Source: UBA4644 sp034933145 (GTDB lineage: Bacteria > Bacillota > Clostridia > Oscillospirales > Butyricicoccaceae). From it: DNA of 64,000 nucleotides. Below, one piece after another: positions 17,200 to 25,282 of the stretch. The stretch is from NCBI GenBank assembly GCA_034933145.1, contig JAYFOA010000035.1, positions 39,796 to 103,795 of the forward strand. The letters run 5' to 3'. Position 1 is the stretch's first letter; each line of letters begins with the position of its first letter. The notes beneath the pieces are model-generated. The model had not been told where the DNA came from. It did not search any database and saw only the letters and a program-made list of their open reading frames with translations. A program made the translations under genes and the position numbers.

Positions 17200-17610
17200 A
17201 TGGCTGTAAAAATGACCAATTCCGATACCGCTTTTACAATAACGGTCACCCATGTAGGGGGGAGCTGCATTTCCGGTCATGTTACCGGCCCGCTTCTACC
17301 CAATCCTCTGTATTTTTCGGACCTTGGGCAACTCGTTCTGTCACTTGACTCGGTGTTTGATGCACAGAATTTTCCCCAGGCTTTTCAGCGTGCACGCCGA
17401 TTTACTCCGCAGTCCTCCGTTTCCCTCCCTGATTTCTGCCAACCGGCGGATGCCGCAACTTCCGCATCGCTGGAGTCCTTTACAATCAACGTCCTTACCC
17501 GCCGCAGTTCCAGCTGGCAGGGGTTTGTGATATGGGCTGACGACACTCGTGCCGCCTTTCCCAGTACATTGGCATTGCTGCGGCTCATCAGCGGACATTT
17601 CAATATATAG
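17200..17610 (+). CDS. Unrecognised protein at the end of the filament-like operon
   Basis: 136 residues from an ATG preceded by GAGGGAAAA, 11 bases after the PilT-type gene. No signal peptide or membrane helix is apparent. The sequence is rich in Ser, Thr and beta-type stretches (FTITVTHVGGSCISGHV; SFTINVLTRRSSSWQGFVIWAD). The closing part, WADDTRAAFPSTLALLRLISGH, could be amphipathic. I recognise no family. Position and tight spacing suggest a role with the filament-like machine. It is followed by a run of three hairpins. Confidence 0.65.
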   Translation: MAVKMTNSDTAFTITVTHVGGSCISGHVTGPLLPNPLYFSDLGQLVLSLDSVFDAQNFPQAFQRARRFTPQSSVSLPDFCQPADAATSASLESFTINVLTRRSSSWQGFVIWADDTRAAFPSTLALLRLISGHFNI

Positions 17611-17626
17611 AACTTCCGCCCATTCG

Positions 17627-17703
17627 GGCGAATTTTGCATACGAAATTCGCCTGCAAGCAACAAATCAACGCGCCGCAGATGCCGCCCGAACGCGGCATC
17701 TGC
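17627..17703. repeat. Two inverted repeats after the filament-like operon
   Basis: GGCGAATTT (17627-17635) pairs perfectly with AAATTCGCC (17644-17652), and GCAGATGCCGC (17676-17686) with GCGGCATCTGC (17693-17703). Neither is followed by a T-run, so they are not simple terminators, but they directly precede one at 17718. They may protect the 3' end of the operon mRNA or form a small RNA; this is a guess. Confidence 0.7.
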
Positions 17704-17717
17704 AGTGCGTTAAAAAA

Positions 17718-17741
17718 CCGGCCATAAGGCCGGCTTTTTTT
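17718..17741. terminator. Bidirectional intrinsic terminator
   Basis: CCGGCC (17718-17723), loop ATAA and GGCCGG (17728-17733), flanked by A6 on the left and T7 on the right, give a symmetrical terminator. It serves the plus-strand filament-like operon and the convergent minus-strand germination operon. Confidence 0.9.
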
Positions 17742-17770
17742 ATTAAGGAGTCATGCAAATCTGCTAGCGC

Positions 17771-17998
17771 TCAGGAATTCTGAAAACTCAGATGCACCAC
17801 ATCCTGAAGAAATTTCTGTATAGCTCTGATGGGGCTTGGGACCTTGATGCCCATCACCACTGCCATCCCAAGTGCGAATACCAGGACAAAAAAGATCCCA
17901 TAGATGATTAGATCACGCCACTGTTTCTCATGGATTATTCCCAAAAGGTCCACAGCGGCCATGCCGCAGAAGCAGGTTACGAGCAGAACAATATTCAT
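17771..17998 (-). CDS. Small two-helix membrane protein, putative germinant receptor D subunit
   Basis: 75 residues with two hydrophobic helices (MNIVLLVTCFCGMAAVDLLG and LIIYGIFFVLVFALGMAVV) and a short amphipathic tail. Size, topology and position at the end of a GerA-type operon match the small 2TM D subunits described for some spore germinant receptors, where they modulate the response. It overlaps the permease stop by four bases (ATGA). The family call rests on context and topology, not on a sequence motif. Confidence 0.7.
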   Translation of the reverse strand: MNIVLLVTCFCGMAAVDLLGIIHEKQWRDLIIYGIFFVLVFALGMAVVMGIKVPSPIRAIQKFLQDVVHLSFQNS

Positions 17999-19098
17999 GT
18001 TTTTACCTCCACCGCGCTGTTTTTCTTTCTCAGAACGGCAGTCAAAAGCGTAATCCCCGGCAGTATAAATTCAAAGCTCAGTGAAAAAAACGGTGCCGTA
18101 CTTGCGCCCCAGTCCATATTTTCCATCACCGACTCAAAGACCAACAGCGAATAAAACGCCACAAGTGCGCCTGAGATCATAGTCATCCGCAGATAGTTTT
18201 TCAGCTTCAGCAATTGTCCTACGCCGATCACAAATGCATACAGCAGCAGACTTACCTTGAAAAAAAACAGCACGGCCTGCATTGTCCCGTAAAGACTCTC
18301 CATCCTTGTCAGAATTCCGGCCAGGCTTACATAGCGAACCGATTCAAAAGACGCCAGTGAAACGACTGAAACAAGAGGACCCAGCGTTATGATATCTCGC
18401 AGCATTACAACTCCCATGAATACCGCAGAAGCCGTCAGCCCAATCAGCAACGGCTTTCCTACTGCCCGATTGTTCTTCAGCAACGGGACAATCATCAGAA
18501 AAGTTAAAATCTCACCCATCGGTACTGCAGCTACCGTGAGCGTACCCTGCACATATTTAGAGGTTGAAAGCTTGAAGAATGGTTTAAGAAAGTCAAATTG
18601 CACATCCCTCAGCACCAGAATAAAGTTCAGGGTAACGGCTGCCAGCACAATAATACAGAACAGGACGGAAAGGCGCATCAGGTTTTCGATTCCCTTGCGT
18701 ACCGAATAAACACACACAAGCAGAAAAAAAATGACAACCGCCGCCAGAGGGGTCTCCGTCATCGAATATCCTACAATAAAATTTCCCAGATCCCGTGTGT
18801 TAAGTGCACAGAGGGACAGAAAAAAAAACAGATACAATACCGACACGATTTTCCCAAGAACCGGTCCGAAAACAATATCATCTATTTCCATCAGGGATTT
18901 TCCCGGAAAACGGTGTACCAACCCAACATAAATCGCAATAATCGGCACCATACATAGCAGACCGGTAAAGGCCATAGCCCAGGAATCATTGCGGGTTACG
19001 CTGATCACAAAGCCGGAGCGCAGCATTGTGCCCTGCATGAAGCAAAAAACAGAAAAGATAAGATCCTGCCGGCTGATACAGCCCTTTTCAGCTTTCAT
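17995..19098 (-). CDS. Spore germinant receptor permease subunit (GerAB/GerKB type)
   Basis: 367-residue polytopic protein of the APC-like spore-germination permease family, with about ten hydrophobic helices and the typical start KGCISRQDLIFSVFCFMQGTMLR. The B subunit forms the germinant-binding pocket in the spore inner membrane. It overlaps both neighbours by four bases, forming an A-C-B-D operon. Such operons are usually transcribed in the forespore by sigma G. Confidence 0.9.
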   Translation of the reverse strand: MKAEKGCISRQDLIFSVFCFMQGTMLRSGFVISVTRNDSWAMAFTGLLCMVPIIAIYVGLVHRFPGKSLMEIDDIVFGPVLGKIVSVLYLFFFLSLCALNTRDLGNFIVGYSMTETPLAAVVIFFLLVCVYSVRKGIENLMRLSVLFCIIVLAAVTLNFILVLRDVQFDFLKPFFKLSTSKYVQGTLTVAAVPMGEILTFLMIVPLLKNNRAVGKPLLIGLTASAVFMGVVMLRDIITLGPLVSVVSLASFESVRYVSLAGILTRMESLYGTMQAVLFFFKVSLLLYAFVIGVGQLLKLKNYLRMTMISGALVAFYSLLVFESVMENMDWGASTAPFFSLSFEFILPGITLLTAVLRKKNSAVEVKT

Positions 19099-20345
19099 TC
19101 CGCGCCTCCGGATGTTACCGGCGCCGTCAGTGCCCCGGTCGATCTCAGCTCGATTTCTATCTTCACATTGAGCTTAATTTTGCTGAATTCAATATCCCAG
19201 GTCCCCTTCATCGTTTCCCAATCATCCGGATATTCCCGGCGGATAATTTCCCCGAATCCGAACACATCCGCCTGAAGAGCTCTGGCCGTATAAAGTGCCT
19301 GCTGCACATCAGTACGGATCGCCTCCTGCTCAAGCTCCTTAAGCATTTCAATATCCGAATCTTTCTGCATTTCTTTCTGCGTCTCGTTGCTCTCGATATA
19401 CCCATCCTCATTGATTTTCAACTGCATTTGTATGGTTCCGTCCGAAAGCTTCACTGCTTTCAGCTCACTTTGGGAATGCACAAGCTCCAATGTTACCTGA
19501 CCCCATTTGGTGTCTACGGTAATTGCTCCGCTCTGTGTCTTTCCTGTTATATACAAGAGACCGCGTGTCTGCGCCTTGTCAAGTTCTCCGATCATCTGTC
19601 CATTCTTAAAAACTGCCGTGGAGTCAAGCCGAGCCTTCATCTGCCCCTCATTTGTTTCATATAGCTCAACCATTGGCGCCACAGGACACATGGACCCACT
19701 CAACATGGCGATGGAAAAATCGCGCAGGGTAACGACCACCGTTTCCGATACGGCTTTTTGATTTTCTAAAAGCCCGGCAATATGAACTGCCGGAATCTTT
19801 TCTATTTGCGGCTCTTCGCTTAGGATATCCTCCGCTCTGCCCTTCGCAATAACAATATAGACATTCATCCGCGTTTCATTATCGCGCATGAATGTGTCCA
19901 GTCCCTCTGAAATGTCCTTTTTTGCCAACTCGCTTCCAAAAATCAATACTTGGTTATGCGGAAAATATAGTCTTCGCTTAACAGCGTGCACGGCACCCCT
20001 GATGGCAGAAAGAGGGCTTTTATCGGTATTCTGGATATTTGTATAGACTTTTCCGGAGGTTCCCCCTCCCGGGCCGGAGGAACCTCCGGATTTTATTTCC
20101 TCCGGCTTTACCACCTGCGCGGTAATCGTCACCGTATCCGGCTCTTCTCCAAGATCAAAACCTGTTCCGAGCACGATTGCCAGTGTATTTAGTTCACGCC
20201 GGCTCCAGCAGCCGCTGAGGTTCAGGAAGACCACAACGCATAATGCCAGCAGTACGGCGCGGCGGACCGCCACCCGCGTCCTGCGGAAAAGACCGGCGGT
20301 CGCCTTACTTTCCTGCTTGTGGGTTCGGAAAAAATATCTGCTCAT
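19095..20345 (-). CDS. Spore germinant receptor lipoprotein (Ger(x)C family)
   Basis: 416 residues. A basic N-terminus and hydrophobic segment end in the lipobox LSGC with the acylated Cys at 46, followed by the family's WSRRELN. Ger(x)C proteins are lipid-anchored on the outer face of the spore inner membrane and complex with the A and B subunits. The ATG overlaps the A-subunit stop, and its own stop overlaps the B-subunit start. Length is normal for the family. Confidence 0.92.
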   Translation of the reverse strand: MSRYFFRTHKQESKATAGLFRRTRVAVRRAVLLALCVVVFLNLSGCWSRRELNTLAIVLGTGFDLGEEPDTVTITAQVVKPEEIKSGGSSGPGGGTSGKVYTNIQNTDKSPLSAIRGAVHAVKRRLYFPHNQVLIFGSELAKKDISEGLDTFMRDNETRMNVYIVIAKGRAEDILSEEPQIEKIPAVHIAGLLENQKAVSETVVVTLRDFSIAMLSGSMCPVAPMVELYETNEGQMKARLDSTAVFKNGQMIGELDKAQTRGLLYITGKTQSGAITVDTKWGQVTLELVHSQSELKAVKLSDGTIQMQLKINEDGYIESNETQKEMQKDSDIEMLKELEQEAIRTDVQQALYTARALQADVFGFGEIIRREYPDDWETMKGTWDIEFSKIKLNVKIEIELRSTGALTAPVTSGGAE

Positions 20346-21958
20346 GATTTCCCTCCCGGCGGTTTTTCCTTCCCTGCGGTTGGGTCGAACGGAATATTGA
20401 AATTCTGCCGCTTCAGATCCTGGGGATGGAGTGCGCGCGGGCGCGTGCGCATGGTCCAGAGCGGAGCACGAATGACAGTGTCCTTGATATCATCCGGCTG
20501 GAATGGTGCCAACGGTGCAAAATAGTGGGTGCCGAAGGATCTTAGGGACACCAGATGAACCAGTAGCGCCAATGCTCCCATCGTAACTCCGAAAAGTCCC
20601 ATCGCCGAGGCAAGAATCAGCAGCATCCATCGCAGCAGGAATACGGCGTCGGCTGCAATGGGCGTTACAAAGCTCGATACCGCCGTAATAGCAATCACGA
20701 TAACCACGGGGGCACCCACTATCCCGGCCTGTACGGCCGACTGTCCCATCACCAGTGCACCAACAATGCTGATGGCCTGTCCGACCGGACGGGGCATGCG
20801 GACACCCGCCTCCTTGATGATCTCAAACGACAGCAGCATCAGGCCCGTCTCAACTACCGCGGGAAATGGCACACCCTCACTGGCCGCCGCCATAGTAAAT
20901 AGCAGTGCCGTTGGAATCAGTTCCTGATGAAAGGTAACCAGCGCCACATACAAAGCCGGAGCGAACATGCTGATGAAAAACGCTGTCAAACGCAAAAGGC
21001 GGAGTACAGTCGCATAATAGCTGCGAATGGCATAGTCTTCCGACGTCTGGAAATTTTCCATAAACAACATGGGAATGGACAGAACGAACGGTGTCCCATC
21101 CATAATGATTGCGACACGCCCTTCCAGCAGCTTCCCCGCGATAGCGTCCGGTTTTTCGCTGTACCACATAGTCTGGAACGCCGAATATGGCGAATCCTCA
21201 ATAAACTGCTCGATATACCCCACGGCAAGGACTTCATCGGTATCAATATTGCCGATCCGCCGTTCCACTTCTTTTACCAGCTTCGGATTTGTGATTCCCT
21301 CAATATAAAGAATATTAACCGGTGTGCGCGTTCGTTTACCGACCGTGACGGAACAAATCTTCAGCGCCGGATTTTTGATCTTCCGGCGGATCATCGCCGT
21401 GTTGGTCCGCAGATTTTCCGTAAATCCTTCCCGGGGACCCCGAACCACCGTTTCTGTGTTCGGCTCGCTGACCGCCCGCTTGTCCCATCCCTTCGCACTG
21501 ATCTCGACCGCTTCGTCAAACCCATCGACAAGCAGTATGGCATCTCCGTTGATGCAGCCTTCTGCCGCTTCCGATATCGTATAGATAGCCTTTATATCAC
21601 CCGCGGATAAAAGCCGATCCCGGAGCTCTTTCATGCTCTGTACACCAAGATGTTTTCCGGGGCTAACCATGCGGCTATCGTACATCAGGGGTTTTACAAT
21701 GTTATCATTGATAAGCGACAGGTTTACCATTCCGTCGATAAACATAAGGACTGCCTGCAGCTCACCTTCTTTTCCAAAAACGAACTCTCGGATGACCAGA
21801 TCACTGCTTTCACCGAATATACCTTTCAAAGCATCCGTGTTTTCCTTCAGGTCCGAGCACAGCCGCCGCGGCGGCTCCTCCTGCTCCTGGTGCTCCTTTT
21901 CTTCTTTTTTCCGGGTCTGCTGCTTTATCTGCCGAATCAACCTTTGATAATAGCGCAT
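20342..21958 (-). CDS. Spore germinant receptor subunit A (GerAA/GerKA type)
   Basis: 538 residues: a charged N-terminal segment rich in Lys/Glu, a soluble region with REFVFGKEG and LLVDGFDEAVEIS, then a membrane region with about five helices containing RVAIIMDGTPFVLSIP and PVGQAISIVGALVMGQSAVQ, typical of the GerA family; the C-terminus is cytoplasmic. The ATG is chosen for AGGAAGG at 5-base spacing; a GTG 15 bases upstream is possible. First gene of the receptor operon. The ligand cannot be predicted. Confidence 0.93.
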   Translation of the reverse strand: MRYYQRLIRQIKQQTRKKEEKEHQEQEEPPRRLCSDLKENTDALKGIFGESSDLVIREFVFGKEGELQAVLMFIDGMVNLSLINDNIVKPLMYDSRMVSPGKHLGVQSMKELRDRLLSAGDIKAIYTISEAAEGCINGDAILLVDGFDEAVEISAKGWDKRAVSEPNTETVVRGPREGFTENLRTNTAMIRRKIKNPALKICSVTVGKRTRTPVNILYIEGITNPKLVKEVERRIGNIDTDEVLAVGYIEQFIEDSPYSAFQTMWYSEKPDAIAGKLLEGRVAIIMDGTPFVLSIPMLFMENFQTSEDYAIRSYYATVLRLLRLTAFFISMFAPALYVALVTFHQELIPTALLFTMAAASEGVPFPAVVETGLMLLSFEIIKEAGVRMPRPVGQAISIVGALVMGQSAVQAGIVGAPVVIVIAITAVSSFVTPIAADAVFLLRWMLLILASAMGLFGVTMGALALLVHLVSLRSFGTHYFAPLAPFQPDDIKDTVIRAPLWTMRTRPRALHPQDLKRQNFNIPFDPTAGKEKPPGGKS

Positions 21959-22085
21959 GCAAACCTTCCTCACTTCTCAAATACAGTTTATTATTTAGGC
22001 TTTGCATTCCTCCATAATTTATGTAAATCATGCCATACGTTCTGTACGAAGTAAATGTTGATCGGATGCTGCTAAAAAAATAAGG

Positions 22086-22115
22086 GCAGACGGCAATATG
22101 TCGTCTGCTCTTTTA
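22086..22115. terminator. Bidirectional-looking hairpin downstream of the 70-residue protein gene
   Basis: GCAGACG (22086-22092) pairs with CGTCTGC (22102-22108). T-rich tracts lie on both sides: TTTTATCTTTTT to the right and, on the minus strand, TTATTTTTTT to the left. It fits as terminator of the minus-strand 70-residue gene, insulating it from the germination operon. Confidence 0.7.
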
Positions 22116-22144
22116 TCTTTTTGAGGGGAGTCATCGATATGATG

Positions 22145-22357
22145 TCACATTTCACGCAGCTGCCGGAGCACATCGTCCAATTTCTGCTTTGACACCTTGC
22201 CTCCAACATGAGTAAGTATGCGATTCAGGCTCATCCCTTGGCCAATCATCAGCATCGGGCCGCTGACCATCTGGGAAAATTCCCGCTGCAAAAGCGCTTT
22301 CGCCCGCGGATTCGCCAAAATTTCCCGTAGTGTAATGTTGCCGTTTCTCAAATCCAT
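22145..22357 (-). CDS. Small conserved-looking protein, unrecognised
   Basis: 70 residues, soluble and helical, beginning MDLRNGNITLREILANPRAK and ending KLDDVLRQLREM. The ATG has an excellent ribosome binding site (AGGTGATTCTGA), and a terminator follows, so it looks like a genuine monocistronic gene. There is no signal peptide or membrane helix. The pattern of short helices (ILANPRAKALLQREF; MSLNRILTHVG; KQKLDDVLRQL) suggests a small helical bundle. No family is recognised with confidence. Confidence 0.7.
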   Translation of the reverse strand: MDLRNGNITLREILANPRAKALLQREFSQMVSGPMLMIGQGMSLNRILTHVGGKVSKQKLDDVLRQLREM

Positions 22358-22423
22358 TCAGAATCACCTCAAACTATCCTATGCAGTTAACGTGCTAATA
22401 AGCCCACCACCCCAAGGATATCA

Positions 22424-23374
22424 TTACCAGATTTCTTCCCAATCCAATGCGGCCTGGCTAGAACGTAGGGCGCGCCGCTGCATGTGATACAGTTTCTGTG
22501 CCTCCTGCACCGTCACCGGAGCAAAGCGTACGGTATCCCCCGGCTTCTTCTGTGCCAGCAGCGGCAGGTCAGCGGTACAGACCGCACCCAGCTTAACATA
22601 GCCGCCGACCGTCTGGCGGTCTGCCATCATCACAATGGGCTGGCCATCGGGAACCTGAATCGCCCCCATGGCCACGCCGTCAGAAATGATATTTGCGTCC
22701 CGGCCGCCTGCAAACCGGAGTGCGGGGCCAGAAAGGCGAAGGCCCATCCGATCACTTTTATCTGATACTTTATAGACGGAAGAAAAGAAAGTCTCCAGGC
22801 TATCCTCCGTCAATGCATCCCTCTGCGCACCGGCCACGACGCGCACCGGTGCGGTATGGTCATAATTCTGAGGCAGCACACGCTGCGGCAGACCGCGCAG
22901 CCAAAGCTGCGGCGTGCGGAAGGCAATCCGGTCACCCTTCTGCAGCTTCCGCCCCTCATATCCGCCAAAAGAAGCCGCCAGGCAGGTACTGCGGCTATCC
23001 ATCACCGGGGGAATATCCAGCCCGCCGGCGAAGGCGAGATAGGCACGAAAGCCTGTCTTGGCGCCACCAATCGCCAGGGTCGCTCCTTTATTTGCCAGAT
23101 AGGTGCGGCCGATTTCCAACGGTATGCCGTCCAGCATCGCCGCAAATTCCCCGCCCGTAAGCGCAAAGATATTAGATTCCAAAAATTTGATGGTTGGGCC
23201 AAGGGCGCAAATTTCCAACGCCGCTTCTTCCCAATCGTTCCCGCACAGGATGTTTGCCTGCCAGAGTGCAGGCGCATCCATAGCTCCGCAGACCGGTACG
23301 CCGCTGCTTTGGAATCCGATGCGTCCCCCATCCTGTACGGTGGTCTGCAGTCCGCCGCTGATGATTTCAATCAT
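22424..23374 (-). CDS. pxpC: 5-oxoprolinase subunit PxpC (biotin-dependent carboxyltransferase-like, AHS2)
   Basis: 316 residues. The PxpABC complex hydrolyses 5-oxoproline (pyroglutamate) to glutamate with ATP, a detoxification of a spontaneous glutamine product. The N-terminus IEIISGGLQTTVQDGGRIGF and the following SGVPVCGAMD are characteristic of the family (KipA/AHS2). The ATG is chosen for GGAGG at 7-base spacing and overlaps the end of pxpB by eight bases; a 104-residue upstream extension is in a non-coding frame. Last gene of the pxpA-pxpB-pxpC set. Confidence 0.93.
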   Translation of the reverse strand: MIEIISGGLQTTVQDGGRIGFQSSGVPVCGAMDAPALWQANILCGNDWEEAALEICALGPTIKFLESNIFALTGGEFAAMLDGIPLEIGRTYLANKGATLAIGGAKTGFRAYLAFAGGLDIPPVMDSRSTCLAASFGGYEGRKLQKGDRIAFRTPQLWLRGLPQRVLPQNYDHTAPVRVVAGAQRDALTEDSLETFFSSVYKVSDKSDRMGLRLSGPALRFAGGRDANIISDGVAMGAIQVPDGQPIVMMADRQTVGGYVKLGAVCTADLPLLAQKKPGDTVRFAPVTVQEAQKLYHMQRRALRSSQAALDWEEIW

Positions 23375-24041
23375 GGAATGCCTCCAGCTTTTGGAATTCC
23401 TCCGGCGGGATGGGGCGGAACCGGACCCGCATCCCCGCTGATAGCAGGGTCTGCGGTGTGCGCCGGATATCGAATAGCCGGAGCGGTGTGCGCCCGATAA
23501 GCTGCCAGCCTCCGGGAGACGACAGTGGATAGACACCGGTCTGCTTGCCTGCGATGCCCACTGAGCCGGCGGGGATCGCTGTACGCGGTGTCTTGAGCCG
23601 GGGCGCGGCAATACGCGGATCCATACCGCCAAGATAGGGAAAACCCGGCATAAAGCCGAGCATGTAGACCGGATATTCCCCGCCACTGTGGATGGCCACG
23701 ACTTCCGTTTCCGTCAAGCCGCAGTGGGCAGCCACCGCCGCCAAATCCGGCCCATACTCCCCGCCGTAACAAACCGGCAGGACCAGCAGCTCACCGTCCG
23801 TCTGTGCCGCCTGTTCCGGTGTCAACACTTCCAGTTTCCCCTGCAGCACGTCAAACGGCAAGATTTCCGGGTCATAATGTATCGTGACGGCAGCATAGGT
23901 CGGAACCCATTCCAGCACGCCGGGCAGCGCCGCAGTTTTCAGCATATTACAAAACGCGGTGACGCGGGCGTTACACTCCGGAGAGATATCCGACCCAAAC
24001 GTCACCGTGGCCGCCCTGTCCCCCAAGGTCCGCAAATTCAT
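23367..24041 (-). CDS. pxpB: 5-oxoprolinase subunit PxpB (KipI/AHS1)
   Basis: 224 residues, standard length. The AHS1-domain signatures GGEYGPDLAAVA, HSGGEYPVYMLGFMPGFPYL and RTAIPAGSVGIAGKQTGVYP are all visible. Works with PxpA and PxpC in ATP-dependent 5-oxoproline hydrolysis; the B. subtilis homologue KipI is also known as a kinase inhibitor, but here the full pxpABC context supports the metabolic role. It overlaps pxpA by four bases (ATGA). Confidence 0.94.
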   Translation of the reverse strand: MNLRTLGDRAATVTFGSDISPECNARVTAFCNMLKTAALPGVLEWVPTYAAVTIHYDPEILPFDVLQGKLEVLTPEQAAQTDGELLVLPVCYGGEYGPDLAAVAAHCGLTETEVVAIHSGGEYPVYMLGFMPGFPYLGGMDPRIAAPRLKTPRTAIPAGSVGIAGKQTGVYPLSSPGGWQLIGRTPLRLFDIRRTPQTLLSAGMRVRFRPIPPEEFQKLEAFHD

Positions 24042-24805
24042 ACAAGTTCACCCATACGCCTTACATTCACACCATGGGCTTCCAGTGTACCGCGAATCGC
24101 CTTTGCGACATCCAAGGCATGGGCATTATCCCCATGAACACAGACAGAGGCACATTCCATCGAAATCACCGTACCGTCGGCGCATTCCACCGTGCCGTTC
24201 TGCACCATGCGCAGAACGCGGGCACAGCAAACTTCTGCATCGGTGATGACCGCGCCCGGTTTGGCGCGGGAGACCAGACCGCCATCCGCCTCATAAGCGC
24301 GATCAGCAAAAAATTCGGCGGCAAATGGCTGGCCTAATGCGGAGGCCACATCGTAAAAGCAGCTCTTTTTCGGTGCCAGCACGATTAATTCCCGGCTGAA
24401 CGCCCGGGCGGCGCGGACAATAGCCTCCGCCAGTGCGGGATCTTTACACGCGGTGTTGTAAAGTGCTCCGTGCGGCTTAATATGCTGCAGCTCTCCGCCC
24501 GCGGCACGGACGAACGCATAGAGTGCCCCCAGCTGATATGTCGTCAGATCAGCCGCTTCCTGCTTTGAAACCTTCATCTCCCGCCGGCCGAAGCCCTGCA
24601 GGTCGGGATAGCCCGGATGTGCACCGATACCGACACCCAGCCTGTTTGCGGCGGAGACGGTATTCCGCATAACCGATGGATCCCCCGCGTGAAAACCGCA
24701 GGCAACGTTGGCGCTGCTCAGCACGGCCAGCAGCGCTTCGTCCATCCCGAGGGTATATGCGCCGAAGCTTTCCCCAAGATCGCTGTTCAGATCGATGGCG
24801 TTCAT
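24038..24805 (-). CDS. pxpA: 5-oxoprolinase subunit PxpA (LamB/YcsF family)
   Basis: 255 residues. The start AIDLNSDLGESFG, the ANVACGFHAGDP stretch and LQHIKPHGALYN are hallmark motifs of LamB/YcsF proteins. PxpA is the metal-dependent hydrolase-like component of the PxpABC 5-oxoprolinase. Its ATG overlaps the stop of the upstream coiled-coil gene by one base (TAATG), so the two are translationally coupled. Complete. Confidence 0.95.
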   Translation of the reverse strand: MNAIDLNSDLGESFGAYTLGMDEALLAVLSSANVACGFHAGDPSVMRNTVSAANRLGVGIGAHPGYPDLQGFGRREMKVSKQEAADLTTYQLGALYAFVRAAGGELQHIKPHGALYNTACKDPALAEAIVRAARAFSRELIVLAPKKSCFYDVASALGQPFAAEFFADRAYEADGGLVSRAKPGAVITDAEVCCARVLRMVQNGTVECADGTVISMECASVCVHGDNAHALDVAKAIRGTLEAHGVNVRRMGELV

Positions 24806-25278
24806 TATTTCTGCGCCTCCCGCAGAGCCGCACGGAACTGCCCGCGGGATTGTTTGATCTCTCCGAGGGTCTGACTCAATGCGTCTTCGGTGCGCTTCAT
24901 CGCATCTTCACAGTATTCGCTGGCAACTTTCATAATTTCACGGGATCGCATCTCCGCAGCGGAGACGATTTCCTGCGCTTTTTTGCGCGCCTCCTGGGTG
25001 ATCTCATGGTCGGAAATTCGCTGGCGCGCATAATCCTCCGCCTGAGACTTTAGGGTATCATATTCCCGCTTTCCGGCGGCGATGACTTCGTTTCGTTTTT
25101 CCACGATCTCCCGCGCCATCTTGAGATCGCCGGGCAGATTAGCCCGGATCTCATCGAGAAGGTCGAGTACCTTTTCCCGCTCCAGCACGCAGCGGTCGCT
25201 GCCAAGAGGCATCGACCAAGCGTCCTCCACCAGCTCGTACAGAGTGTTGATCAGTTCGTCAATCGGGGTTCCCGCCAT
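24805..25278 (-). CDS. Coiled-coil protein of the DivIVA/H+-ATPase-subunit-H-like type
   Basis: 157 residues, strongly helical and charged, with heptad-like stretches (LEREKVLDLLDEIRANL; EARKKAQEIVSAAEMRSREI), no membrane segment. Proteins of this kind are commonly annotated as ATPase or DivIVA-like next to coaD in Clostridia; the real function is not known. It lies between coaD (4 bases upstream) and pxpA, with which it overlaps, so one transcript probably carries rsmD-coaD-this gene-pxpABC. A scaffolding role is a guess from its coiled coil. Confidence 0.7.
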   Translation of the reverse strand: MAGTPIDELINTLYELVEDAWSMPLGSDRCVLEREKVLDLLDEIRANLPGDLKMAREIVEKRNEVIAAGKREYDTLKSQAEDYARQRISDHEITQEARKKAQEIVSAAEMRSREIMKVASEYCEDAMKRTEDALSQTLGEIKQSRGQFRAALREAQK

Positions 25279-25282
25279 GGGT

